Notes: a model not told the origin generated them from the sequence alone. 36,989 nucleotides of DNA from Candidatus Bathyarchaeota archaeon (GCA_028275385.1 JAPWUR010000003.1:1-36989), one strand, 5' to 3'. Shown: positions 8,117 to 15,689, counted from the stretch's first letter. Translations and numbers: made by a program.

Positions 8117-8440
8117 TTAGCATATCCTATAGGGGGGGCGATCGTAGATGAAGGCCCTCAATGGGAGCGAGGGGCGCAGCATCACGACCGGAGGGGGCTG
8201 ATAGATGATCCTCTCGGGCGGCCTCGGGATCTCAACGATCCTCGGAGGCGGCTGGTAATAGACCTCGGGGCTCGGGATATACCAGAATATCTGGGGCGGG
8301 GGTTGATAAACGAGCGGCAAGGGCGGGCTTTGCCGGATCAAATAATAACCCGCGGGGGAGGGGGGATGCCGAGCCGGGGGGATCCGCGCGAATTGGTTAT
8401 ATGGAGCGCATTGCAATGCCGTTCCCCATCGATATTTCAC
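8117..8440 (-). CDS. Proline/tyrosine-rich hypothetical protein
   Basis: I do not recognise this family. About 107 codons encode a low-complexity protein in which YQPPP recurs three times within some 45 residues (VYQPPPQIF, YYQPPPRIVEI, IYQPPPVVM), followed by RPSLPLRAFIYDRPPYRIC. The second half uses AGG, ATA and ATC codons like the neighbouring genes, which argues for real coding. There is no clear signal peptide or membrane helix. Start is uncertain: GTG 8440 is given, but a TATA-like TTATTTAT (8451-8460, minus strand) would favour TTG 8416. It lies between the 3' end of the propeller protein and nth. It might be a surface or scaffold protein, or spurious. Confidence 0.45.
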   Translation of the reverse strand: MKYRWGTALQCAPYNQFARIPPARHPPSPAGYYLIRQSPPLPLVYQPPPQIFWYIPSPEVYYQPPPRIVEIPRPPERIIYQPPPVVMLRPSLPLRAFIYDRPPYRIC

Positions 8441-8480
8441 CCCCACTAGCCGATAAATAAGCTTGACCCGATCGGATCCA

Positions 8481-10070
8481 TCAAATCCTCCTATAATACA
8501 GCCTGGCCCTTCGCCTCCTCCCGCGAATCCTCCCATAAGCCAGCAGGGAGGCCGCGATGATGGCCAGGAGCGCGGCCCATGCCCAAGGGGAGGAGGGCGT
8601 CGCCAGCGGGAGCCCCCATCCACCCCTGGGTTCTATCTCCAGCCTCGCGGATGCCGTTTTGGAGAGGCCCTCCGAGAACCCCGTTATGGATAGGTTCCCG
8701 GTCCATTGTTTGGCGGCCTCCGGGATCGATAGCTTGATGAGGGCCGTGGTGTTGGGCTTCACGACCCCCTCCTGCTTCACGGATAATCCCGCCGGACCGC
8801 CTTCGATCCTCAAGTGAATCGGCGCGGAGAAGCCCCCGCTGGCCACGGCCCTGACCCTGAGCTCGCCCTCGCCCCCGGCCTCCACCCGAAGGGAGCTCGG
8901 TTCCACCCGCAGCTCGAAATCCCCAATAGCCGAGAAGGAATATCTGATCCTATATTCCCTCGACGCCCTCGAGGCCCCATGCCATAGGAGGTGCAATGTG
9001 CCCCAAGGGCTCACGGCCAAACATGGGGACCATTGGGGGCCCTCGCCCTGGGAGATCGCCTCCATTGGGCCCCATCCTCCCTTGGGATCCCTCGTCCTAG
9101 CCTTCAAGGAGCCCGGGGCCATCCAAGCCACGTGCACCTCGCCGGATGCCGAGATGGCCAACGCCGGGAGGCTGGCGCCGGGCTCATCCGAGACCTGCTC
9201 GGCGGCCTCGAAAGCCCCTCCCCTGCCGCTGGCGTACCAGATGCCCCCGCCGCTCCAAACTACGTGGATCCGCCCCCCGGAATCGGCGAGGATCTGTGGG
9301 TCCCTCTTCGATCCCGCCCCGCTCGTCAGATCGAGGATCTCCGACCATTTGCCGTCCGGGCCCATCCGCCTATATCTTATTTGCTCATCCACGGGGCTAG
9401 ATGGCGATCGACCGCTCCAAACCACGTGGACCGAGCCATCCGGGGCTATAGCCAAATCCGCTTTGCCTTGCTCGAACTCCTCGGCCGTTATGGCGAGGGG
9501 TTCCCCGATCTGACCTCCGGGCTTCCATTTTGAATAAAAGACCTGTTCCTTCAGGGGGCTCGAGGCGGAGGTCCCTATCCAAACGGCGTGGACGGATCCG
9601 TCGGGGCCAAGGGCCAGCCTCGGATATCGCTGGTTATATTGGCCCCTCGTTACCTGTTCCGGCCCCCTCCAGGCGCCGCCCCGGGGCCTCCAAGCGTACC
9701 GGATCTGGAGCACGCCGCCGCCCGCGTCCCCGAACCAAGCCACGTGGGCGGAACCGTCTGGGCCGAGGGCCAGATCCGGGGCGTATTGGCCGCCGCCCTG
9801 GGCGATCGCCTCCCTCGCCCTCCATGTGCCATTTGGCGCCCTCTCAAGATAGAATATCCCCTGCCTCTGGCCCGAGCCCCACCAAACTATGTGGAGCGAG
9901 CCATCGGCGCCAGCGGCCGCCTTAGGATCGAATTGATCCCCCTCGGCCGTCAGCTCCGCCGGGTTGGACCAAGACCTCGGCCCAGCATGGGCCGAGGCGA
10001 TGCCCGATCCGCTAAAGGGCGAGGAGAGCAAGAGGAGCAATAGGGCCGAGGCGAGGGGGAACCTCTCCAT
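8481..10070 (-). CDS. Secreted seven-repeat beta-propeller protein with C-terminal membrane anchor
   Basis: Predicted surface protein of unknown ligand. A signal peptide (ASALLLLLLSSPFSGSGIASAHA) is followed by seven repeats of about 50 residues, each with a core like GPDGSVHVVWSG: ADGSLHIVWWG, GPDGSAHVAWFG, GPDGSVHAVWIG, APDGSVHVVWSG, DSGGRIHVVWSG, SASGEVHVAWMA and SPWGTLHLLWHG. Seven such repeats fit one closed propeller, of the sialidase/BNR-like kind, but sialidase catalytic residues are not apparent. A beta-sandwich of about 100 residues follows (FELRVEPSSLRVEAGGEGELRV onward), then one membrane helix (WAWAALLAIIAASLLAYG) and a very basic tail. ATG 10070 lies ten or so bases after the predicted transcript start of a TATA at 10104-10111. 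Confidence 0.85.
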   Translation of the reverse strand: MERFPLASALLLLLLSSPFSGSGIASAHAGPRSWSNPAELTAEGDQFDPKAAAGADGSLHIVWWGSGQRQGIFYLERAPNGTWRAREAIAQGGGQYAPDLALGPDGSAHVAWFGDAGGGVLQIRYAWRPRGGAWRGPEQVTRGQYNQRYPRLALGPDGSVHAVWIGTSASSPLKEQVFYSKWKPGGQIGEPLAITAEEFEQGKADLAIAPDGSVHVVWSGRSPSSPVDEQIRYRRMGPDGKWSEILDLTSGAGSKRDPQILADSGGRIHVVWSGGGIWYASGRGGAFEAAEQVSDEPGASLPALAISASGEVHVAWMAPGSLKARTRDPKGGWGPMEAISQGEGPQWSPCLAVSPWGTLHLLWHGASRASREYRIRYSFSAIGDFELRVEPSSLRVEAGGEGELRVRAVASGGFSAPIHLRIEGGPAGLSVKQEGVVKPNTTALIKLSIPEAAKQWTGNLSITGFSEGLSKTASARLEIEPRGGWGLPLATPSSPWAWAALLAIIAASLLAYGRIRGRRRRARLYYRRI

Positions 10071-10351
10071 GGTCGATCAATCAAAAGCCGGGGCCTATCG
10101 GGGATTTAAGCCTTAACCGATCGCGGCCGGCCGCGGGAGCCGGTTCGCTCCCCTTTCCACCCCGGGGGGTCGACGGCGTTTAAAGATCCCGGCGAAGGAG
10201 CGAATCCGGCTCGGCCGCGCCCCCCATTAGGCGGACCTGGACGCGGAATGAGCTACCGATGGGCAAATGGCCCCGCGGGATTGCGCGAATCCCGCTCAGA
10301 TTGCCTAAATCCCCGGCCCGGGAACCTTATAATACGGATGGGAGGATCCAA
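10071..10351. other. Intergenic region with palindrome, hairpin and divergent promoters
   Basis: No convincing gene. It holds the TATA of the minus-strand propeller gene, a perfect 14-bp palindrome CGCGGCCGGCCGCG (10122-10135) that abuts a GGGAGC-6-GCTCCC hairpin (10135-10152), a plus-strand TTTAAAG (about 10180-10186) with no obvious gene at the right distance, and TTATAAT (10328-10334) ahead of the coiled-coil gene. A short transcript from 10180 is possible but unsupported. Confidence 0.4.
10104..10111 (-). promoter_or_regulatory. TATA box for the propeller protein
   Basis: Reads GCTTAAAT on the minus strand. The predicted start of transcription is near 10080, about 10 nt before ATG 10070. 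Confidence 0.45.
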
Positions 10352-10996
10352 TTGGACGGACCCATTGCGGTGGCGGGCTTGGCGGATCCCTCGGCCCTGG
10401 TCCTCCAATTGATCGCCGTTTGCGGCCTCTTCTCCGAGGGCATATCATCCCTCTTCAAGCGAAGGAACAAGAGCGCCCGGGCCAAATTGGAGGAGCCATC
10501 GGAGGCGCCATCGAGCTCCCTGGAGGAGCTGAGGCGGGAGTTGGCCCTCCCGATGCTCAGGAGGCAGATAGCGTCATTCGCGGTTGAGGCCCTCAGGGAT
10601 GCCGTTGGAAAGGGAATGGGGGGCCCGGGGCTCAGAGATCTCCTCAAGCGCTACGAGGCGGAGCTCAAGGCCCTCGATGAGGCGCTATATCCCAAGGAGG
10701 TGGAGCTAAAGGTCCTGGAGCTTGAGGAGGCGAAGGGGAGGCTTAAGGAATTCCTCGAGGCCAAGATCGCCGAGATAGATTCGAAGATAATGGAGCTGAG
10801 GAGGTCCCTGGAGCTCGGCACGAGGGTCGAGCTGGATTTCGATGTCCCGAAGCCCGAGGATTACGAGGGGAAGGTGAGGGCCCTTATCAAGGACCTTGGG
10901 GGAAGGGCTGGGGAGCTAGAGAGGGAGCTCGAGTCCATAAACAAGGAGGTCCTATCGGCGCTGGAGCGGCTCGAGAGATTGGAGGCGGAGGGTTGA
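10352..10996 (+). CDS. Membrane-anchored coiled-coil protein, function unknown
   Basis: I do not recognise a family. The N-terminus has a weakly hydrophobic stretch (DPSALVLQLIAVCGLFSEGISSLF) followed by basic residues (KRRNK), which could be a membrane-facing helix. The remaining 170 residues are rich in Glu, Leu, Lys and Arg with heptad-like spacing (ELKALDEALYPKEVELKVLELEEAKGRL and similar), so a long coiled coil is likely. TTG 10352 has a good ribosome site (GGGAGGA, 10340-10346); GTG 10370 is an alternative that fits the TATA distance better. The stop overlaps the rpiA start (TTGA), so the two are co-translated, but no functional link to the pentose pathway is evident. Confidence 0.7.
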   Translation: MDGPIAVAGLADPSALVLQLIAVCGLFSEGISSLFKRRNKSARAKLEEPSEAPSSSLEELRRELALPMLRRQIASFAVEALRDAVGKGMGGPGLRDLLKRYEAELKALDEALYPKEVELKVLELEEAKGRLKEFLEAKIAEIDSKIMELRRSLELGTRVELDFDVPKPEDYEGKVRALIKDLGGRAGELERELESINKEVLSALERLERLEAEG

Positions 10997-11691
10997 GGCG
11001 GGGGGAGGCGGAGGCCGCCAAGAGGGCGGCCGCGGAGATGGCATCGGCCCTGGTCCGGAGCGGCCAGATAATCGGCCTCGGCAGCGGCAGCACCGTCGCG
11101 CTGGTGGTCGAGGCCCTGGCCAAGAGGGTCAGGGAGGAGGGGCTGAGTGCCGAGTTCGTCCCCTCATCGTATCAGATACAGCTCCTGGCCCTGGAGAGGG
11201 GCCTGAGGGTCGCGGACTTCATGGGGATCGATCGGATCGATTTGGCGATAGACGGCGCGGATCAGGTGGATCGGGAGCTCAACTTGGTCAAGGGCGGCGG
11301 GGGGGCTCTGACTAGGGAGAAGGTCATCGATTCCTTCGCCGCGGAGCTCGTAATAGTCGTGGACGAGGGAAAGCTCTCGGATCGCCTGGGCATCGGCCAG
11401 CCGATACCGATAGAGGTCATCCCCTTCGCCCTGCCGCTGGTGATGCGGGAGGTCAAGAGGCTCGGCGGGAGGCCGGTGCTGAGGATTGGGACCGGAAAGG
11501 TCGGGCCGGTGGTCACGGACAACGGGGGGTTCATTCTCGACGTCGATTTTGGCCCAATAGCGGATCCCGAGCGCCTCGATGCGGATTTGAGGGCCATACC
11601 CGGGGTTGTTGGGACCGGGATCTTCGCCGGGATGGCGCATAGGGTCTACGTCGGCAGGGCGGATGGGACCGTGGAGATCCTGGGGAGATAA
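10993..11691 (+). CDS. rpiA: Ribose-5-phosphate isomerase A
   Basis: Interconverts ribose 5-phosphate and ribulose 5-phosphate. The 232-residue protein has the substrate loop GLGSGSTVALVVEAL (about residues 28-42), DLAIDGADQVDRELNLVKGGGGALTREK with the catalytic aspartates, glutamate and lysine of RpiA, and the C-terminal domain with GGFILDVDFG and GIFAGMAHRVYVG. The start is a TTG whose last two bases lie in the TGA stop of the coiled-coil gene. PRPP made from ribose 5-phosphate feeds histidine and nucleotide synthesis; the his operon is 8 kb away. Confidence 0.93.
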   Translation: MRRGEAEAAKRAAAEMASALVRSGQIIGLGSGSTVALVVEALAKRVREEGLSAEFVPSSYQIQLLALERGLRVADFMGIDRIDLAIDGADQVDRELNLVKGGGGALTREKVIDSFAAELVIVVDEGKLSDRLGIGQPIPIEVIPFALPLVMREVKRLGGRPVLRIGTGKVGPVVTDNGGFILDVDFGPIADPERLDADLRAIPGVVGTGIFAGMAHRVYVGRADGTVEILGR

Positions 11692-11707
11692 GGTGCCGAG
11701 GGCGGGA

Positions 11708-11724
11708 TTCCCGGCCGTTTGGCT
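11708..11724 (-). other. Predicted tRNA intron 3 (T-loop, about 59/60)
   Basis: Folding the precursor gives T-stem GCGGG, then TTCG pairing with CGGG (with G-U pairs), 3-nt bulges ACA and AAT, and an inner GCC-AAAC-GGC hairpin. Cutting after the second base of each bulge removes 17 nt and leaves a normal 7-nt T-loop, TTCGACT. Confidence 0.75.
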
Positions 11725-11746
11725 GTCGAACCCGCGACCTCTGGAT

Positions 11747-11769
11747 CTCCCCAGAGGGGCTCAATCCCT
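11747..11769 (-). other. Predicted tRNA intron 2 (anticodon loop, canonical 37/38)
   Basis: A 23-nt insertion after CTCATA, with CCCC-TCT-GGGG inside. TGAG in the intron could pair with the anticodon-loop CTCA, as in canonical archaeal introns. The bulges are not ideal, and a one-base shift gives the same mature tRNA. Confidence 0.7.
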
Positions 11770-11781
11770 TATGAGTCCAGC

Positions 11782-11797
11782 GCTTTGGCCCTTTCGG
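11782..11797 (-). other. Predicted tRNA intron 1 (D-arm/anticodon-arm junction, about 25/26)
   Basis: About 16 nt between the D-stem GAGC and the G that precedes the anticodon stem. With flanking bases it folds as GCCC-GAAA-GGGC. The exact cut is ambiguous because AGC is repeated at both ends, and I could not draw a full bulge-helix-bulge. Confidence 0.6.
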
Positions 11798-11848
11798 GCT
11801 CTGACCGCAGCTGAGCCACCTCGGCGAATTGCCCTCAGGGGGCGGAGG

Positions 11849-11862
11849 TAAAAAAGTTTTAA
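11849..11862 (-). promoter_or_regulatory. TATA element for the tRNA-Met gene
   Basis: The minus strand reads TTAAAACTTTTTTA; centred near 11856 it predicts transcription from about 11829, just ahead of the tRNA 5' end at 11825. Confidence 0.55.
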
Positions 11863-11890
11863 CGGCCCCTCGGGCCCCCGATCGACGGCT

Positions 11891-11898
11891 TTTTTAAA
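11891..11898 (+). promoter_or_regulatory. TATA box for pgk
   Basis: TTTTTAAA predicts a start of transcription near 11921, so the pgk GTG at 11922 would be on a leaderless mRNA. The element is back to back with the tRNA promoter. Confidence 0.6.
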
Positions 11899-11921
11899 GG
11901 GGAGCGGCGGATCCCAAATCG

Positions 11922-13157
11922 GTGGCTCGCCCCTTGGGGCTATATCTGAGGATTGAGGACCTCGACCTAAGGGATAAGGCCGTCTTCCTTAGGGTCGATA
12001 TAAATTCCCCAATCGATCCAAAAACCGGCCGGATACTCGACGATAGCAGGATAAGGGCGGTGAAGGAAACCCTCGATGCCCTTTCCGAATCGAGGGTCGT
12101 GATTGGGGCCCATCAGGGGAGGCCCGGGGATGAGGATTTCACGTCCCTCAAGGCGCACGCCGAGATGCTCGAAGCGGTGGCGGGTAGGCGCGTGGAATTC
12201 GTCGAGGATATATTCGGCCCTTTGGCGAGGAGCGCGATAAAGAGGATGGGGAGGGGGGATATAACCCTCCTCGAGAACCTGAGGTTCGCGTCTGAGGAAG
12301 TCCTGGATGCCCCGCCCGAGGTGCTCGCGAGGACGCACTTCGTGAGAAATTTGGCCCCGCTCCTCGATGCCTACGTCAACGACGCCTTCGCCACGGCCCA
12401 CAGGGCCAGCGCCTCGATCGTGGGCTTCCCAGAGGTCCTGCCATCGGCGGCGGGGAAGCTCATGGAAAGGGAGCTGGCGGCCCTCGAGGCGATAACGGAG
12501 TCCCCGCAGAGGCCCTGCGTATTCGTCATCGGGGGCGCGAAGATAGAGGATAAGGTCCCGGTCGCCAAGAGCGCACTTGAGCGCGGTTACGCCGACAAGA
12601 TCCTCGTCGGGGGCATGGTCGCGAAGGTATTCCTGAAGGGCGCCGGCCTCGAGCTGGGGAGGGAGGACGAAAGGGTCGTATCTAAGAAGGCGGCCCTCGT
12701 GGAGATGGCGAAGGAGCTCGTGGGGAAATGGGGGGATAGGATAGCGATGCCGAGGGACGTCGCCGTCAAGGCCGATGGGGGGAGGTTTGAGGTGCCCGTC
12801 CAAAGGATGCGCGAATTCGACACCTCGATGGACCTGGGCAGGGAAACGATAGAGGAATACGCATCCATCATAAGGGGCGCTGGAACCATCGTGGCGAACG
12901 GGCCTATGGGCGTCTTCGAGGAGGGGGGGTTCGAGATCGGCACGAGGGCCCTATTGGAGGCGATCGCGGGCTCCAAGGCCTTCAAGGTGATCGGCGGGGG
13001 CCATTTGGCCGTATTGGCCCAAGACCTGGGGATCGCCGGGAAGTTCTCCCACATCAGCACGGGCGGCGGGGCCCTTCTGAAGTTCCTCGCGGGCGGATCG
13101 CTCCCGGCCCTCGATGCCCTGAGGAGGGCCGCGGAGAGGTTCAAGCCCAAGGCCTAG
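11922..13157 (+). CDS. pgk: Phosphoglycerate kinase
   Basis: Glycolysis/gluconeogenesis enzyme that exchanges phosphate between 1,3-bisphosphoglycerate and ADP. The 411-residue protein starts with a GTG and shows the family signature FLRVDINSPID near residue 22, the HQGRPGDEDFTSL substrate loop, ENLRFASEE, VNDAFATAHRASASIVGF, the hinge/nucleotide region FVIGGAKIEDKV, NGPMGVFE near residue 325, and the C-terminal GGGHLAVLAQDLGI plus STGGGALLKFLAGGSLPAL. The Ile-Asn-Ser form of the N-terminal motif is common in archaeal enzymes. It is followed after 35 nt by a hydroxyacid dehydrogenase gene in the same direction, a possible two-gene unit. Confidence 0.95.
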   Translation: MARPLGLYLRIEDLDLRDKAVFLRVDINSPIDPKTGRILDDSRIRAVKETLDALSESRVVIGAHQGRPGDEDFTSLKAHAEMLEAVAGRRVEFVEDIFGPLARSAIKRMGRGDITLLENLRFASEEVLDAPPEVLARTHFVRNLAPLLDAYVNDAFATAHRASASIVGFPEVLPSAAGKLMERELAALEAITESPQRPCVFVIGGAKIEDKVPVAKSALERGYADKILVGGMVAKVFLKGAGLELGREDERVVSKKAALVEMAKELVGKWGDRIAMPRDVAVKADGGRFEVPVQRMREFDTSMDLGRETIEEYASIIRGAGTIVANGPMGVFEEGGFEIGTRALLEAIAGSKAFKVIGGGHLAVLAQDLGIAGKFSHISTGGGALLKFLAGGSLPALDALRRAAERFKPKA

Positions 13158-13192
13158 GCCTGGGGCCTCGATCGCGGCTGAGGCGATCGAAT

Positions 13193-14119
13193 TTGGATCG
13201 GAGTGCCATATCGCCGGATAGGACGAGGGTGGGTTGGATAGGAACGGGCGTCATGGGCGGGCCAATGTGCGGCCACATCCTCAAGGCGGGCTATAGGGTC
13301 ACCGTTTACAATCGAACCAAGGCGAGGGCCGAGGGCCTCCTCGCCAAGGGCGCCAAATGGGCGGGGAGCCCGAAGGAGGTCGCGGAGGCCTCCGACGTGG
13401 TCTTCACCATAGTTGGATACCCGGAGGACGTCAGGGAGGTATACTTCGGCCCGGAGGGGATAATGGCGGGGGCCAGGAGGGGTTTGATAATGGTCGATAT
13501 GACCACCAGCCAGCCATCCTTGGCCGCCGAGATATACTCCAGGGCTAAGGCCATCGGGGCGCACGCGCTCGATGCGCCCGTCTCCGGGGGAGACGTCGGG
13601 GCGAGGGAGGGGACCCTATCGATAATGATAGGCGGGGACAGGGACGTGGCGGAGCGCGTGAGGCCCCTGTTGGAGTTGATGGGCAAGAACATACGCTATA
13701 TGGGGCCCGCCGGATCCGGGCAGAGCGCGAAGCTGTGCAATCAGATACTAATCGCCTCCACGATGATCGGGGTGGTGGAATGCCTCCTCTACGCCCATAA
13801 ATCCGGCTTGGATCTGATGGACGTAATAGCAGCGGTGGGGAGCGGCGCCGCGGCTTGCTGGTCCATAAACAACCTGGGGCCCAGGATCGTTAGGAGGGAT
13901 TTCGACCCGGGCTTCATGGTGGAGCATTTCGTGAAGGACATGGGGATCGCCCTCGAGGAGGCGAGGAGGATGAACCTCGCGCTGCCCGGGTTGGCACTGG
14001 CGCATCAATTCTACTTGGCCCTGAAGGCCAAGGGGAAGGGGAGGCTGGGGACCCAAGCGCTGGCGCTGATCCTTGAGGAGCTGAACAACGCGCGCATAGA
14101 GGGGGCCCCTAATCGCTAG
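13193..14119 (+). CDS. Beta-hydroxyacid dehydrogenase (3-hydroxyisobutyrate/tartronate-semialdehyde family)
   Basis: NAD(P)-dependent oxidoreductase of the 6-phosphogluconate dehydrogenase superfamily. The Rossmann fold begins with VGWIGTGVMGGPMCGHIL, with DAPVSGGDVGAREGTLSIM as the substrate-binding loop and GSGQSAKLCNQIL holding the catalytic lysine. The C-terminal helical domain has DFDPGFMVEHFVKDMGIALEEA. The arginine in VYNRTKARAE just after the second strand favours NADPH, as in glyoxylate/succinic semialdehyde reductases, but cofactor and substrate cannot be settled by eye. The TTG start at 13193 follows GAGGCGAT at a suitable distance. The 3' end overlaps the convergent PINA-like gene by 11 nt. 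Confidence 0.88.
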   Translation: MDRSAISPDRTRVGWIGTGVMGGPMCGHILKAGYRVTVYNRTKARAEGLLAKGAKWAGSPKEVAEASDVVFTIVGYPEDVREVYFGPEGIMAGARRGLIMVDMTTSQPSLAAEIYSRAKAIGAHALDAPVSGGDVGAREGTLSIMIGGDRDVAERVRPLLELMGKNIRYMGPAGSGQSAKLCNQILIASTMIGVVECLLYAHKSGLDLMDVIAAVGSGAAACWSINNLGPRIVRRDFDPGFMVEHFVKDMGIALEEARRMNLALPGLALAHQFYLALKAKGKGRLGTQALALILEELNNARIEGAPNR

Positions 14120-15641
14120 CGACCTCCAGCTGCAGGTTCAACCTCTTGCATAGCTTCAAGATCCTGCTTTGGCATTTCTTAAGGTAGGCCCTCTTGTACT
14201 CGGAGGGTATGAAGAGCCTAACGGCCTCATCGTCTACGTCCACATCGTACTCTGGCACATGCCTCGCTAGGATCTTGGATATAAGAGCCCTGTTCCGATC
14301 GCTCCCCTCGCTGGCCGCCCTCTTCATCGGGACGACGAAAGTCCTTTCCCCGAATACGTAGAGCTCGTATTCCACGTCGCCCGTCATGAAGTTCTTGACG
14401 AGCACTGTTGGCCTCGCGAGATCCCCCCTCCTCAGCCCAGCCGGGACTTTGACGGTCATCTCCAAGGTGTGGATCTTGGAAACGGTCCCCCCATCCATGA
14501 AGATCACCGTATCCACTATCGAGGGCAAAACGCCCACGTCGACCTTGTTGGCGACCCTTTGGATAGCATCTATCGGGTTCGTCGCATGCATGACGCCGAC
14601 CATCCCTATGCCCGCGAGCCTCAGGTCTATGAATACCTTGAAGTCGTCCTCGTCCCGCATTTCATCGAATATCGTATAATCCGGCCTGCTGAGGAGGAGG
14701 ACGTCGTGGAGCTCCCCCTCCTTGGAGGCGCTCTTCGAATATTGGGTTATATCGGGCGGGAGCTGGAGGTCCCTCGGGCTCTCTATGGTTTTAACGACCT
14801 TGTTCAAGGACCTATAATGCTCGGCCAAGGCCTGGGCGAAGGTGCTCTTCCCCATGCCCGGCGGCCCGGCTATCATTATGCCCTCCGCACCGCTCTCGAG
14901 GCGCTCGATCAGCCTCGGCGGGAGGTTGTAATCCTTAAGCCGCCGCCTGAGTATGGGCCTGACTATCGTTATCTCGAGGCCGTCGGAAAACGGGGGCCTG
15001 GTTATGACTATCCTATAATCCCTGAGCTGCATTATCGTGGCCCCGGGCTTGCTGACCTCTATGAACGCCTCCTCGCCCAGCGATGCGTAGACGTCCTGCG
15101 TTATCTGCGATATGATCATCTCGAGGTCCTCCCTGGAAAGCGGATCGTCCTGGAGGTCCTCGAAGAACCACTTGGAGGGCACCCCCTTCTTCACCCTCGG
15201 CGGGACGCCCTCCTTCAGGTGGAGGCTCATTACGTCGCCGGAGAATATCTCCTCCAGCTTGAGGATCCTATCCGGGGCCTCGTAGACCACCTTCGCCCCC
15301 AATGCCTCCGCCAATTTGGCCATTATGGGGTCGCAGGTCACTATCGATGCGTCCAGGGCCAGGGCCATCTCGCTCAGGGCCTGCCTCATGTTGCCCCCCT
15401 TTTCCGCCTGGAGGCCATCGCCCACATACTCCATATCCACGCCCATCTCGGCGCAGGCGAGCCTGAGCTCGTTCAAGCCGGATATCCCGGAGAGATCGCC
15501 TATTTCCCCCTTCGCTTCAAGGCTGGATATGATGGCCCTATGGATGAGTATCTTCCCCCCTATCTTGCCCTGTTTCAGCATCCGGGGTACCGCTTTGATC
15601 CTTATGGCCGATTCATCCGGGATATACGCCCTAGGAGACAT
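14109..15641 (-). CDS. PIN-domain/P-loop/KH ATPase, PINA-like (COG1855 type)
   Basis: An archaea-typical ATPase. The PIN nuclease-like domain covers about residues 1-125, with acidic residues at YIPDESAI, GLNELR and TCDPIMAKLAEALGA. The secretion-ATPase-like core follows with Walker A GPPGMGKSTFAQALAEHY near residue 255, Walker B DYTIFDEMRDEDDF, and VMHATNPIDAIQRV. A KH-like C-terminus includes RLFIPSEYKRAYLKKCQSRI. The Sulfolobus homologue is a hexamer that drives Holliday-junction migration. ATG 15641 gives 510 residues; TTG 15662 would be nearly leaderless from the TATA at 15690-15700. The gene diverges from citramalate synthase. Confidence 0.88.
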   Translation of the reverse strand: MSPRAYIPDESAIRIKAVPRMLKQGKIGGKILIHRAIISSLEAKGEIGDLSGISGLNELRLACAEMGVDMEYVGDGLQAEKGGNMRQALSEMALALDASIVTCDPIMAKLAEALGAKVVYEAPDRILKLEEIFSGDVMSLHLKEGVPPRVKKGVPSKWFFEDLQDDPLSREDLEMIISQITQDVYASLGEEAFIEVSKPGATIMQLRDYRIVITRPPFSDGLEITIVRPILRRRLKDYNLPPRLIERLESGAEGIMIAGPPGMGKSTFAQALAEHYRSLNKVVKTIESPRDLQLPPDITQYSKSASKEGELHDVLLLSRPDYTIFDEMRDEDDFKVFIDLRLAGIGMVGVMHATNPIDAIQRVANKVDVGVLPSIVDTVIFMDGGTVSKIHTLEMTVKVPAGLRRGDLARPTVLVKNFMTGDVEYELYVFGERTFVVPMKRAASEGSDRNRALISKILARHVPEYDVDVDDEAVRLFIPSEYKRAYLKKCQSRILKLCKRLNLQLEVASD

Positions 15642-15689
15642 CCCTCTGACGCGCCCAAACAATTGGGCTTGGAGAGCGAGCTCAGAACC

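Larger units (their letters stand above)
11694..11825 (-). tRNA. tRNA-Met(CAU), probably elongator, with three predicted introns
   Basis: Acceptor arms GCCGAGG (11825-11819) and CCTCGGC (11701-11695) pair fully, with discriminator A at 11694 and CC, but not a full CCA, encoded after it. The D-stem is GCTC/GAGC, the anticodon stem CTGGA/TCCAG with loop CTCATAA (CAT at 11773-11771), the variable loop AGGTC, and the T-stem GCGGG/CCCGC. These are the usual parts of an archaeal elongator tRNA-Met. The 132-nt gene becomes 76 nt when three insertions are removed: about 16 nt after the D-stem, 23 nt in the anticodon loop and 17 nt in the T-loop. The T-loop insertion forms a clean bulge-helix-bulge. 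tRNA-Ile2 (also CAU before modification) is less likely from the acceptor sequence. The gene begins 2 nt past the rpiA stop on the other strand. Confidence 0.88.

Noticed and set aside
8006-8449. 147-codon plus-strand frame opposite the proline-rich ORF
   Set aside because: It is Arg/Gly/Pro-rich, overlaps nth, and has no start context; the minus-strand frame has better codon use and repeats.
10259-10351. Upstream start of the coiled-coil gene at 10259
   Set aside because: The extra 31 residues lie before the TATAAT at 10328-10334 and are Pro/Arg-rich without resemblance to the rest.
11694-11825. tRNA-Leu(CAA) reading of the intron-rich tRNA
   Set aside because: Placing the anticodon-loop intron two bases earlier gives a Leu-like CTCAAGA loop, but there is no long variable arm; AGGTC is a class I variable loop and the body matches tRNA-Met.
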